Shown here piece after piece: positions 17,764 through 25,651 of a DNA stretch of 64,000 bases. A program made the position numbers and the translations under genes. Positions within the stretch are counted from its first letter, which is position 1; each line of letters starts with the position of its first letter. The DNA is from Bacteroidales bacterium UBA6229. GTDB taxonomy: Bacteria > Bacteroidota > Bacteroidia > Bacteroidales > F082. The notes under the pieces are model-generated. The model saw only the letters and a program-made list of their open reading frames with translations, did not search any database and was not told the DNA's origin. The stretch is from assembly GCA_002440975.1 (NCBI GenBank), contig DJWN01000039.1, positions 1 through 64,000 of the forward strand. Direction: 5' to 3'.

Positions 17764-19443
17764 ATGTCAGACGACAGAAAGATAATATTTTCGATGGTAG
17801 GTGTAAGCAAGGTCATACCACCTTCCCGTCAGATTCTTAAGAACATTTACCTCTCATTTTTTTATGGAGCCAAGATTGGGATCATCGGTCTCAACGGCTC
17901 CGGAAAATCAACTTTACTAAAGATTATTGCGGGCAAAGAAAAATCTTTTGATGGTGAAGTGGTTTTTTCGCCTGGTTATTCAGTAGGTATGCTCGATCAG
18001 GAACCGGACTTGGATAATTCAAAAACCGTACGTGAGGTTGTGCAGGAAGGTGTGCAGGAGGTAGTTGATCTGCTTAAGGCTTATGATGCTGTAAACAACA
18101 GGTTTATGGAGCCACTCTCGGATGAGGAAATGTCGAAACTGATCGATGAACAGGGGCGGTTGACTGAGTTGATTGAACATAAGGACGCCTGGGAGCTGGA
18201 TAGTAAGCTGGAACGCGCCATGGACGCTTTGCGTTGTCCTGAAGGCGATGTGCCTGTAAAAAACCTTTCGGGAGGCGAGCGTCGCAGGGTTGCATTGTGC
18301 CGTTTGTTATTAAGCGAACCCGATATTTTACTCCTGGATGAGCCTACTAACCACCTGGATGCAGAGTCTGTTGAGTGGCTCGAAAAGCATTTGCAACAAT
18401 ATAAAGGAACTGTGATTGCGGTTACCCACGATCGTTATTTTCTGGATCATGTTGCCGGCTGGATACTGGAGCTCGACAGGGGAGAGGGTATCCCGTGGAA
18501 AGGCAATTATTCTTCCTGGCTTGAGCAAAAAACAAAACGGATGGAGCAGGAGGAGAAATCTGCTTCCAAACGACGCAAAACCCTTGAACGTGAGCTGGAA
18601 TGGGTGCGAATGGCACCCAAAGCCCGACATGCCAAATCGAAAGCCCGATTGTCGTCCTACGAAAAAATGCTTAGTGAGGATGTAAAACAGAAAGAAGAAA
18701 AGCTCGAACTTTTTATTCCCGATGGGCCACGATTGGGGAACAAAGTATTTGAATTTAACCAGGTTTCGAAAGCTTTTGGTGATAAAGTGCTCTATGAAAA
18801 TCTGAGTTTTAGCCTTCCTCCTGCCGGTATTGTTGGTGTTATTGGTCCGAATGGAGCTGGAAAAACAACTTTGTTCAGGCTGATGATGGGACTTGAACAA
18901 GCTGACAAGGGAAGTTTTGAAATCGGTGATACTGTGAAGATTGGTTATGTGGATCAGGCTCATGCCGAAATTGATCCGGAGAAGACGGTTTACGAAATTA
19001 TTTCTGGCGGTCACGATGATATTAAACTGGGCAACAGAACAATGAATGCCAGGGCTTATGTATCCAGGTTTAATTTTAGCGGGACAGATCAGAATAAAAA
19101 GGCCGGAATTCTTTCGGGTGGGGAGCGAAACAGGCTACATCTTGCCTTAACACTTAAACAGGAAGCCAATGTTTTGCTGCTCGATGAACCCACCAACGAT
19201 ATTGATGTGAATACTTTGCGTGCCCTGGAAGAAGGAATTGAAAACTTTGCCGGATGTGCAGTGATTATTTCGCACGATCGCTGGTTCCTCGACCGTGTGG
19301 CAACACATATGCTGGCCTTTGAAGGTGACTCACAAGTCTATTTCTTTGAAGGAAGTTATACCGAATACGAAGAAAACAAACGAAAACGCCTGGGTGATAA
19401 AGGCCCAACGCGAATCAGGTATAAGAAACTTAAAGCAGATTAA
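17764..19443 (+). CDS. ettA: Energy-dependent translational throttle protein EttA (ABC-F)
   Basis: 559 residues, close to E. coli EttA. Two soluble ABC domains lack membrane segments. The first has Walker A GLNGSGKST (42-50), signature LSGGERRR (168-175) and Walker B LLLLDEP (188-194). The second has GPNGAGKTT (361-369) with LSGGERNR and LLLLDEPTND. An arm insertion lies between about 90 and 140 and a charged linker between about 250 and 320 (KRMEQEEKSASKRRKTLERE). EttA binds the ribosomal E site and restrains the first peptide bond when ATP is low. Other ABC-F proteins are similar, but length, arm and the IIFSMVGVSKVIPP start favour EttA. It stands alone between its promoter and a strong terminator. 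Confidence 0.93.
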   Translation: MSDDRKIIFSMVGVSKVIPPSRQILKNIYLSFFYGAKIGIIGLNGSGKSTLLKIIAGKEKSFDGEVVFSPGYSVGMLDQEPDLDNSKTVREVVQEGVQEVVDLLKAYDAVNNRFMEPLSDEEMSKLIDEQGRLTELIEHKDAWELDSKLERAMDALRCPEGDVPVKNLSGGERRRVALCRLLLSEPDILLLDEPTNHLDAESVEWLEKHLQQYKGTVIAVTHDRYFLDHVAGWILELDRGEGIPWKGNYSSWLEQKTKRMEQEEKSASKRRKTLERELEWVRMAPKARHAKSKARLSSYEKMLSEDVKQKEEKLELFIPDGPRLGNKVFEFNQVSKAFGDKVLYENLSFSLPPAGIVGVIGPNGAGKTTLFRLMMGLEQADKGSFEIGDTVKIGYVDQAHAEIDPEKTVYEIISGGHDDIKLGNRTMNARAYVSRFNFSGTDQNKKAGILSGGERNRLHLALTLKQEANVLLLDEPTNDIDVNTLRALEEGIENFAGCAVIISHDRWFLDRVATHMLAFEGDSQVYFFEGSYTEYEENKRKRLGDKGPTRIRYKKLKAD

Positions 19444-19452
19444 TAACATAAG

Positions 19453-19493
19453 AAAAGGCTGAAAATCAATTATTTTCAGCCTTTTTCTTTTTT
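19453..19493. terminator. Strong bidirectional terminator between ettA and nhaD
   Basis: A 14-bp stem pairs AAAAGGCTGAAAAT (19453-19466) with ATTTTCAGCCTTTT (19472-19485) around a 5-nt loop. A T-rich tail follows on the plus strand, and A-rich flanks give T's on the minus strand. The neighbouring genes converge. Confidence 0.92.
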
Positions 19494-19519
19494 CTCCCTA
19501 ATCAGTATTGTCAGTATTG

Positions 19520-20836
19520 CTAAATAAAGAGCAATTGTGTGAGGATATATAAGGGTAGTAGCACTACAATCGAAAATTTAAACATATACCCGAAGAAGCT
19601 TGGCATCTGAATTTTATTTTCTTCAGCAATGGCTTTTACCATGAAGTTAGGGCCGTTTCCAATATAGGTCATCGCCCCAAAGAATACAGCTCCGATCGAA
19701 ATAGCAGTAAGCAGTTCTTCCGGTATGCCTGCCACATATCCCGGTGCTGCAATGGCAACGCCACCCTCATTCATTCCCATCGCTAAATTATGAAACGCTA
19801 GTGCAGTAGGCGCATTGTCAAGGAAAGCACTTAATCCGCCCGTGGCATAATAAAACATGGCAGTAGTGTTTATCCCCAGCGAGCCGGCATTTGTGTTGAG
19901 CCATAACAGTGCCGGTACCATTGTTGCAAAGATGCCCAAAAACAGGAAAGCAACCTCGATAATCGGACCCCAGGTAAATTTGTTGTCGATTCGGAGTTGC
20001 TTTTTGGTGAAATAGAGCGAAAGACCAGCAAAAAACAGCATGGCAGCTTCGCGAATAAACCCAATATAATGGTTGTCGTGAATGGCGTGAATATAATTCT
20101 CGTTTAGGAAAGCTACTGAAAAAACCACTCCGAGCAGGAAAATAAAATTGAATGTGCCTTTCAAGCTAATAGGCTCTATTTCAGCATGATCCTTTGCGAT
20201 GTTGATTACAGGTTCTTTTTTATGATAGTAGGAATCCACCAGATAATACACCAGCAATAAAAGGCCGTTTACGAAAGCCCATTCTTTGGTGAGACTAAAG
20301 AACCATTCAAAAGGTGCACCACGCAGATACAACAGGAAAAGTGGCGGATCACCAAGCGGCGTCAACATCCCACCTGCGTTGGCAACAATGGCAATGAAAA
20401 ACAGTATGGTGTGCACTTTGAATTTGCGTTCCGAATTGGTTCTGATTACCGGACGGATGAGCAGCATGGCAGCTCCGGTTGTTCCCATAAAACTGGCCAG
20501 TACAGCACCAATTCCCAAAAATAAAGTGTTAATTGCTGGTTTAGCTTCAATATCCCCTTTCAGTTGAATGCCCCCTGTAATCACAAAAAGGGAACCCAAC
20601 AGGATGATAAATGGCACATAATCAAACAACATCTGATGCATGAGATTGTGTGATAAACCATTGTAAATTAACCAGATAGATGTAGGAATGCCCAATACAA
20701 GCGAAACTATTAATTTGTTGCGGTTGTTTTCCCACCAGTGATGAAAAAACAAAGGCCCAATGGCAATAAATAATAAAATAATCGCAAAGGGAATGGAAGC
20801 CCACAACGGAATAACAGCAAGTTGGTTATGATCCAT
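19520..20836 (-). CDS. nhaD: NhaD-type sodium:proton antiporter
   Basis: 438 residues with about eleven to twelve membrane segments. GGIQLKGDIEAKPAINTLFLGIG, split here as GGIQLKGDIEAKP and NTLFLGIG, then ASFMGTTGAAMLLIRP, NAGGMLTPLGDPPLFLLYLRG and GGLSAFLDNAPTALAFHNLA are the conserved ion-transporter-superfamily loops of NhaD. YIGNGPNFMVKAIAE near the end is also diagnostic. NhaD exchanges Na+ or Li+ for H+ across the inner membrane. Relatives in the same superfamily include arsenite and citrate carriers, but the GDPP and SAFLDNAPT motifs favour NhaD. It is transcribed alone and divergently from the nitroreductase gene. Confidence 0.88.
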   Translation of the reverse strand: MDHNQLAVIPLWASIPFAIILLFIAIGPLFFHHWWENNRNKLIVSLVLGIPTSIWLIYNGLSHNLMHQMLFDYVPFIILLGSLFVITGGIQLKGDIEAKPAINTLFLGIGAVLASFMGTTGAAMLLIRPVIRTNSERKFKVHTILFFIAIVANAGGMLTPLGDPPLFLLYLRGAPFEWFFSLTKEWAFVNGLLLLVYYLVDSYYHKKEPVINIAKDHAEIEPISLKGTFNFIFLLGVVFSVAFLNENYIHAIHDNHYIGFIREAAMLFFAGLSLYFTKKQLRIDNKFTWGPIIEVAFLFLGIFATMVPALLWLNTNAGSLGINTTAMFYYATGGLSAFLDNAPTALAFHNLAMGMNEGGVAIAAPGYVAGIPEELLTAISIGAVFFGAMTYIGNGPNFMVKAIAEENKIQMPSFFGYMFKFSIVVLLPLYILTQLLFI

Positions 20837-20850
20837 AAGTTTTAATTTTT

Positions 20851-20891
20851 AAATGAAGGTGCTAAATTAATACCTTTCATTTTTCCAGCAA
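20851..20891 (-). promoter_or_regulatory. Candidate nhaD promoter overlapped by an inverted repeat
   Basis: On the minus strand TTG (20891-20889), a 19-bp spacer and TAATTTAG (20869-20862) resemble the -33/-7 promoter with one mismatch. AAATGAA (20851-20857) and TTCATTT (20876-20882) are inverted around the -7 box, with an additional GG/CC pair after a bulge, so a regulator could sit over it. Confidence 0.4.
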
Positions 20892-21011
20892 TTGGCAAAT
20901 GTTGATTTTGAAGGCAATTTAGAATGAGTTTTAATAATTAGTATATGTTTCTATGTACTTTTCTGGATTTAAATAAACTGCCAGCACTTAAAGTCATAAA
21001 TCCAGAAAGCT

Positions 21012-21019
21012 TAACTTTG
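21012..21019 (+). promoter_or_regulatory. -7 element of the nitroreductase-cupin operon
   Basis: TAACTTTG matches TAnnTTTG and ends 14 bp before the ATG at 21034, so the leader would be only about 8-10 nt. Confidence 0.6.
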
Positions 21020-21033
21020 CATAAAATCATTTT

Positions 21034-21633
21034 ATGGCCGAAATTCCAAATGATCTGATCGAACTTTTACGAGTAAACCGTAGTTACAGAAGGTTTTATC
21101 AAAAGCCTGTGCCGAATGAAAAACTGCTTCACGAATTGGTTGCTCTGGCGCGTTTTACAGCTTCCTCCAAAAATATCCAACCCCTGAAATATGTGCTTGT
21201 CACTAAACCGAATGAACTTAATTTTGTTTTTGATCAACTCAAATGGGCGTGGTATCTAAAGGATTGGGACGGCCCATCGCCTGACGATCGTCCAACGGCA
21301 TATTTGGTTATGTTGTTGGATAAAAAATTAAACGAACGGGCCGACTTTGATGCCGGCATTGCTGCTCAAACCATTTTACTTGGTGCCACGGCTGCTGGTT
21401 TTGGCGGATGTATTGTTAGAACGGTGAACCGATACGCTATATCCCGTTATTTTGATCTTGAAGATGACTTGGAAGTAATGATGGTACTGGCTCTTGGAAA
21501 ACCAAAACAAACCGTTGAAATAAAAGCGGTTGAAAACGCATCGGTAGCTTACTATACAGATGAAAATGAGGTACATATTGTACCGAAGCGTGCTGTTGAT
21601 GATTTAATCTGGAAAAGAAGCAAAAAACAATGA
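21034..21633 (+). CDS. Nitroreductase family FMN-dependent oxidoreductase
   Basis: 199 residues. The start MAEIPNDLIELLRVNRSYRRF has the RxxRRF FMN phosphate site of the family. ARFTASSKNIQPLKYVLVT is the usual second FMN loop with Ser and Asn/Gln, and GIAAQTILLGATAAGFGGCIVRTVN is the central helix. MMVLALGKPKQTVEI ends the core. Such enzymes reduce nitro compounds, quinones or flavin derivatives with NAD(P)H; the natural substrate is unknown. The stop overlaps the start of the cupin gene by 4 bp (ATGA), so the two are translationally coupled. Confidence 0.88.
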   Translation: MAEIPNDLIELLRVNRSYRRFYQKPVPNEKLLHELVALARFTASSKNIQPLKYVLVTKPNELNFVFDQLKWAWYLKDWDGPSPDDRPTAYLVMLLDKKLNERADFDAGIAAQTILLGATAAGFGGCIVRTVNRYAISRYFDLEDDLEVMMVLALGKPKQTVEIKAVENASVAYYTDENEVHIVPKRAVDDLIWKRSKKQ

Positions 21634-22100
21634 TAAAAATTGACGAGAATTTGATCGAGAAGGTTTCTTCAATAGCCAGAAGTTCAACCCGCAAAAGGAC
21701 AAATCTGAACTTTCATGATAAGTCGGAAGCCCTGATGCAACGCATGTTGAATGCCATGGAACCCGGGACATATATCCAACCGCATAAGCACGAAAATCCG
21801 GATAAATCAGAAGCGTTTTTTTGCTTGCGTGGTAAAATTCTGGTTGTCGAATTTGAAGAAAACGGGCAGGTGCGCGATCATATTTTGCTGGATGCTTCCA
21901 AAGGAAATTATGGCTGTGAGATCAGTCCGCGAACTTATCATTGTATCGTTTCAATGGAAATAGGATCAGTGGCTTACGAGCTGAAAGACGGCCCTTATGA
22001 TCCAACAATTGACAAGCATTTTGCGCCCTGGGCACCTGCCGAGGGTGATCCAAACGCAGCTGATTACCTCGAATACCTGCTCAAAAACTTAGGTTTTTAA
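21630..22100 (+). CDS. WbuC-family cupin-fold protein
   Basis: 156 residues. The small cupin barrel shows PGTYIQPHKHENPDKSEAFFCLRG, split here as YIQPHKHENPDKSEAFFCL, with the two His, and Glu later in the motif that normally bind metal. The second motif region ISPRTYHCIVSMEIGSVAYEL has another His. The tail KDGPYDPTIDKHFAPWAPAE is typical of WbuC proteins, first noted in O-antigen clusters. Enzymatic role is not established. Coupling to the nitroreductase gene through a 4-bp overlap suggests a shared process, but no polysaccharide genes surround it. Confidence 0.85.
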   Translation: MIKIDENLIEKVSSIARSSTRKRTNLNFHDKSEALMQRMLNAMEPGTYIQPHKHENPDKSEAFFCLRGKILVVEFEENGQVRDHILLDASKGNYGCEISPRTYHCIVSMEIGSVAYELKDGPYDPTIDKHFAPWAPAEGDPNAADYLEYLLKNLGF

Positions 22101-22169
22101 CTTTTCTTCTTTTTGAGCCGAACGTTTTTTTACCTGAGAGCTGATTTCATCAAACAAGTGGCTTTTTAG

Positions 22170-22177
22170 TACCTTTG
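22170..22177 (+). promoter_or_regulatory. -7 element of hisS
   Basis: TACCTTTG matches TAnnTTTG, 22 bp before the hisS ATG at 22200. Confidence 0.6.
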
Positions 22178-22199
22178 CCACTTCAGAAAAGAAAACGGA

Positions 22200-23570
22200 A
22201 TGGCGCAAAAACCAGCAATACCCAAAGGGACAAGAGATTTCGGCCCGGATGTAATGGCTCGTCGGGATTTTATTTTTAATACTATAAAAGACGTGTTCAA
22301 GCTTTACGGTTTTGAGCCGATTGAAACACCTGCCATGGAAAATCTCTCTACGCTAACCGGCAAATATGGCGATGAGGGCGACAAGCTTTTATTCAGAATT
22401 TTAAATTCCGGAGATTTCCTTTCCGATATTAGTGATGCCGACAAGCGCTCTTTCGAAACCTTAGGGTCAAGAATAAGCGGGAAAGGTTTGCGATATGATC
22501 TTACAGTTCCGTTCGCCCGTTTTGTGGTACAATACCGCAACGAAATCAGCTTTCCTTTCAAACGATACCAGATTCAGCCGGTCTGGCGCGCCGATCGTCC
22601 TCAGAAAGGACGCTATCGCGAGTTTTACCAATGCGATGTGGATGTGGTGGGTAGCGATGCCCTGATTAATGAGGCAGAATTGGTTCAACTGATTGATGAT
22701 GTGTTTAAAAGATTAAATATCAACGTTGTAACCAAAATCAACAATCGCAAAGTATTGGCCGGACTGGCAGATTATATTGGTAAACCAGAAGCCTTGATCG
22801 ACATAACCGTGGCAATTGACAAGCTTGATAAGATTGGTATTGATCAGGTGAATAATGAACTTCGTGAAAAAGGCTTGTCCGACAAAGCTGTTGAATTACT
22901 TCAGCCTGTGCTTTTCATGGAAGGTTCAACTGCAGAGAAACTTGATATGCTCGAAAAGCTGATCGGCCATCTCGATATTGGTGCAAAAGGGATTGCCGAG
23001 TTACGGCAGTTATTTGATTATCTTGATATTATGAATCTTTCAATGCCTGTTGAACTTGACCTGACTTTAGCTCGCGGACTGAATTATTATACAGGAGCTA
23101 TTTTTGAGGTGAAAGCAACCGATGTGCCAATGGGTAGTATTTGTGGTGGCGGCAGGTATGATAATTTAACCGGTGTTTTTGGGATGCCTGATATGTCGGG
23201 TGTGGGTATCAGTTTTGGTGCGGATCGCATTTACGATGTGATGCAAAGTCTTGAACTGTTTCCCGAAAAGGCCATGCAATCAACACAGATCATTTTTTTG
23301 AATTTTGGTGAAAAAGAAATGACTTACTGCCTTCCGTTTCTACAGAAAATCAGAGAGAAGGGTTTAAGTGTCGAAATTTTTCCGGATGCCGCCAAAATCA
23401 AAAAGCAATTGCGCTATGCTGATCAAAAACACATCCCGATAGTGGTGATGGCCGGTGAATCAGAAATGAATGCCGGGCAATTTACTATCAAACAAATGCA
23501 ATCAGGCGAGCAGATTACTGTAGCCGCCCAATCATTGATTGAAGAATTGGAAGTACGCTTAAAAGCCTGA
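22200..23570 (+). CDS. hisS: Histidyl-tRNA synthetase
   Basis: 456 residues, a class II synthetase that charges tRNA-His. PKGTRDFGPDVMARRDFIF is the family N-terminus. Motif 2 is RYQIQPVWRADRPQKGRYREF, with its loop binding ATP and the tRNA end. LARGLNYYTGAIFEV and CGGGRYDNL are the HisA and histidine-binding segments. The last 90 residues (QIIFLNFGEKEMTYC onward) form the anticodon-binding domain. The length is slightly above the E. coli enzyme. It has its own promoter and no operon partner. The gene is expected to be essential. Confidence 0.96.
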   Translation: MAQKPAIPKGTRDFGPDVMARRDFIFNTIKDVFKLYGFEPIETPAMENLSTLTGKYGDEGDKLLFRILNSGDFLSDISDADKRSFETLGSRISGKGLRYDLTVPFARFVVQYRNEISFPFKRYQIQPVWRADRPQKGRYREFYQCDVDVVGSDALINEAELVQLIDDVFKRLNINVVTKINNRKVLAGLADYIGKPEALIDITVAIDKLDKIGIDQVNNELREKGLSDKAVELLQPVLFMEGSTAEKLDMLEKLIGHLDIGAKGIAELRQLFDYLDIMNLSMPVELDLTLARGLNYYTGAIFEVKATDVPMGSICGGGRYDNLTGVFGMPDMSGVGISFGADRIYDVMQSLELFPEKAMQSTQIIFLNFGEKEMTYCLPFLQKIREKGLSVEIFPDAAKIKKQLRYADQKHIPIVVMAGESEMNAGQFTIKQMQSGEQITVAAQSLIEELEVRLKA

Positions 23571-23695
23571 TTATGACCCCGGATTTGATACGCGACTTCC
23601 TGATCAGAATTAACAGAACAGCCTTGTTTGGTAGGGTTTGAGCTATTCGTGTATCACCTATATTGTTTTTATTTTACATTTAATCTGCAATACAA

Positions 23696-25213
23696 ATGCA
23701 AACTCATTATATCAATTCAGAAAAACTTACTTTCCAGAGAATTTTCGACCTCACAAAGCGAAATTATAAGCTCGCACTTTCAGAAGAGGCCGTTGCAAAG
23801 ATTGAGCATTGTCGTGCTTACCTCGATCAGAAAATTGCCAGTCAGGACGAACCTGTGTATGGCATCACAACCGGATTTGGTTCGCTCTGCGACACCAGTA
23901 TCTCAAAATCAGAGCTGGGTCAGTTGCAGGAAAATCTGGTGATGTCACATGCTTGTGGTACAGGTGACCTTGTCCCGCCAGAAATTGTGAAGTTGATGCT
24001 ACTGCTCAAGGTACAAAGTCTTTCATATGGTCATTCGGGTGTGCAACAAATTACCGTTGAGCGACTTATAGATTTTTACAACCACGATGTAATTCCGGTG
24101 GTTTACGAAATGGGTTCTCTTGGGGCATCAGGCGATCTGGCTCCACTGGCACATATGTCCTTACCATTGCTGGGCAAGGGAGAGGTTTATTTTAAAGGCA
24201 GGCGGCAAGCATCCGAACTTGTGATGAAACATTTTGGCTGGGAGCCAATCAAATTGCAATCCAAGGAAGGGTTAGCCCTGCTCAATGGTACTCAATTTAT
24301 GAGTGCCTACGGTGTTTTCACCTTGCTTAAAACCTTCCGGCTTTCGATGCTTGCTGATATTATCGGCGCACTTTCGCTTGAAGCCTTTGATGGACGTTTG
24401 GAACCTTTTTACGATCAGGTGCATCAGATCCGGCATCACAAAGGACAGATTGCAACGGCAGATCGTTTTCGTAAGCTGCTGGAAGGAAGTGAGTTGATTA
24501 GTAGAAAAAAAGCTCATGTTCAGGATCCTTATTCTTTCCGATGCATTCCGCAGGTGCACGGAGCTTCAAAGGATTCTGTTAATTATGTGGCCTATGTGTT
24601 TAGTAATGAGATAAATGCAGTAACAGATAATCCAACAATTTTTCCGGATGATGATTTGATTATTTCTGCCGGAAATTTTCACGGACAGCCGCTTGCACTT
24701 GCACTTGATAACCTGGCTATTGCCCTGAGTGAATGGGGAAATATCAGTGAACGAAGAACTTACCAGCTTCTGCATGGCAAAAGAGGCTTGCCACCATTTT
24801 TGGTTGCCAGTCCGGGATTAAATTCCGGATTTATGATTCCTCAATACACAGCCGCGAGTTTGGTAAGCCAAAACAAACAGCTAAGCACACCGGCATCGGT
24901 TGATTCCATTGAATCTTCGCAAGGTCAGGAAGATCATGTGAGCATGGGTGCAAATGCTGCTACCAAAGCCCTGCGTGTGGTTTTGAATCTTGAGCGAATT
25001 TTAGCCATTGAACTTTTCAATGCTGCGCAGGCGCTTGAATTTCGCAGGCCGGTCAGGTCGTCAGAATTCATTGAAGAATTTGTTAAGGCTTATCGCGAAA
25101 AGGTTGATTTTGTGGATAATGACAAGGTGATGTACACCGAAATTGCCAAATCGGTCGAATTCTTGAAAACAGTACCGCTCAACATTCCGGATGCCTTGAT
25201 GAAAGGCATTTGA
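23696..25213 (+). CDS. hutH: Histidine ammonia-lyase
   Basis: 505 residues. The Ala144-Ser145-Gly146 triad in MGSLGASGDLAPLAHMSLP would form the MIO electrophile. VYGITTGFGSL supplies the catalytic Tyr. NLVMSHACGTG carries the Ser-His pair, and SSQGQEDHVSMG carries Glu at the place where histidine lyases recognise imidazole and where phenylalanine and tyrosine lyases have Gln. The enzyme deaminates histidine to urocanate. No hutU, hutI or formiminotransferase gene is near. The stop lies 2 bp from the end of the opposite-strand thioredoxin gene. A weakly conserved promoter region (23571-23695) precedes it, without an exact TAnnTTTG. Alternative aromatic substrates remain possible. Confidence 0.88.
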   Translation: MQTHYINSEKLTFQRIFDLTKRNYKLALSEEAVAKIEHCRAYLDQKIASQDEPVYGITTGFGSLCDTSISKSELGQLQENLVMSHACGTGDLVPPEIVKLMLLLKVQSLSYGHSGVQQITVERLIDFYNHDVIPVVYEMGSLGASGDLAPLAHMSLPLLGKGEVYFKGRRQASELVMKHFGWEPIKLQSKEGLALLNGTQFMSAYGVFTLLKTFRLSMLADIIGALSLEAFDGRLEPFYDQVHQIRHHKGQIATADRFRKLLEGSELISRKKAHVQDPYSFRCIPQVHGASKDSVNYVAYVFSNEINAVTDNPTIFPDDDLIISAGNFHGQPLALALDNLAIALSEWGNISERRTYQLLHGKRGLPPFLVASPGLNSGFMIPQYTAASLVSQNKQLSTPASVDSIESSQGQEDHVSMGANAATKALRVVLNLERILAIELFNAAQALEFRRPVRSSEFIEEFVKAYREKVDFVDNDKVMYTEIAKSVEFLKTVPLNIPDALMKGI

Positions 25214-25215
25214 GC

Positions 25216-25542
25216 TTAGTCGATCAATAATTCGTAAGGTCTGCTGATGGCAGCATCCAATTGCGGGATAGCTACATATTTGCTCAATCTTTGATGTTCG
25301 TGTCCATCAAAATAGAGTAACAGGGTTGGGTTTGAGAAGACACCAAAGTGCCCGGCAATTTCTGCTTGCTTTTCTGAATCTATGTAAAGGAGTTTCATGG
25401 CCGGAAAGTTTTCGGACAGCAATTTTTCAACTTTGGGTCGCAAACTGAGGCAGGGTGCGCATCGGTCGCTAAAGAAATACAAAAGCAGGGCAGGGGTGGT
25501 ATCGATTTGATTTTGAATTGAGTTAAGGCTTTCGTTTTGCAT
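25216..25542 (-). CDS. Small thioredoxin-like protein
   Basis: 108 residues. The fold reads PALLLYFFSDRCAPCLSLRP with an active-site Cys28-Ala-Pro-Cys31, then MKLLYIDSEKQAEIAGHFGVFSNPTLLLYFDGHE, split here as IAGHFGVFSNPTLLLYF, with the cis-Pro after Asn. This is a complete thioredoxin without a signal peptide, so a cytoplasmic disulfide reductase role is likely. It is converging and almost touching hutH (2 bp between stops) and divergent from the second lyase gene. Its -7 element lies at 25568-25575. The position between two lyases may be chance. Confidence 0.85.
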   Translation of the reverse strand: MQNESLNSIQNQIDTTPALLLYFFSDRCAPCLSLRPKVEKLLSENFPAMKLLYIDSEKQAEIAGHFGVFSNPTLLLYFDGHEHQRLSKYVAIPQLDAAISRPYELLID

Positions 25543-25567
25543 TAAAATGGGATTTGATTTGATTGGG

Positions 25568-25575
25568 CAAAAATA
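25568..25575 (-). promoter_or_regulatory. -7 element of the thioredoxin-like gene
   Basis: TATTTTTG on the minus strand matches TAnnTTTG, 25 bp before the ATG at 25542. On the plus strand the near-match TAATCTTTG (25575-25583, spacer 3) overlaps it by a base and could serve the divergent lyase gene. Confidence 0.5.
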
Positions 25576-25651
25576 CTAATCTTTGTTTGCATCTGCTTAT
25601 TCTCTAATTTAGCTTTTTGAAAACTTAGCTTAAACCTAAACCGATTTTAAA

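Noticed and set aside
18328..19014. 228-codon open frame on the minus strand inside ettA
   Set aside because: It lies fully antisense to a well-supported ABC-F gene, and its translation is rich in His, Phe and Ser with no recognisable domain.
23628..23942. 104-codon open frame overlapping the start of hutH
   Set aside because: It is out of frame with a strong enzyme gene, and the protein has no domain.
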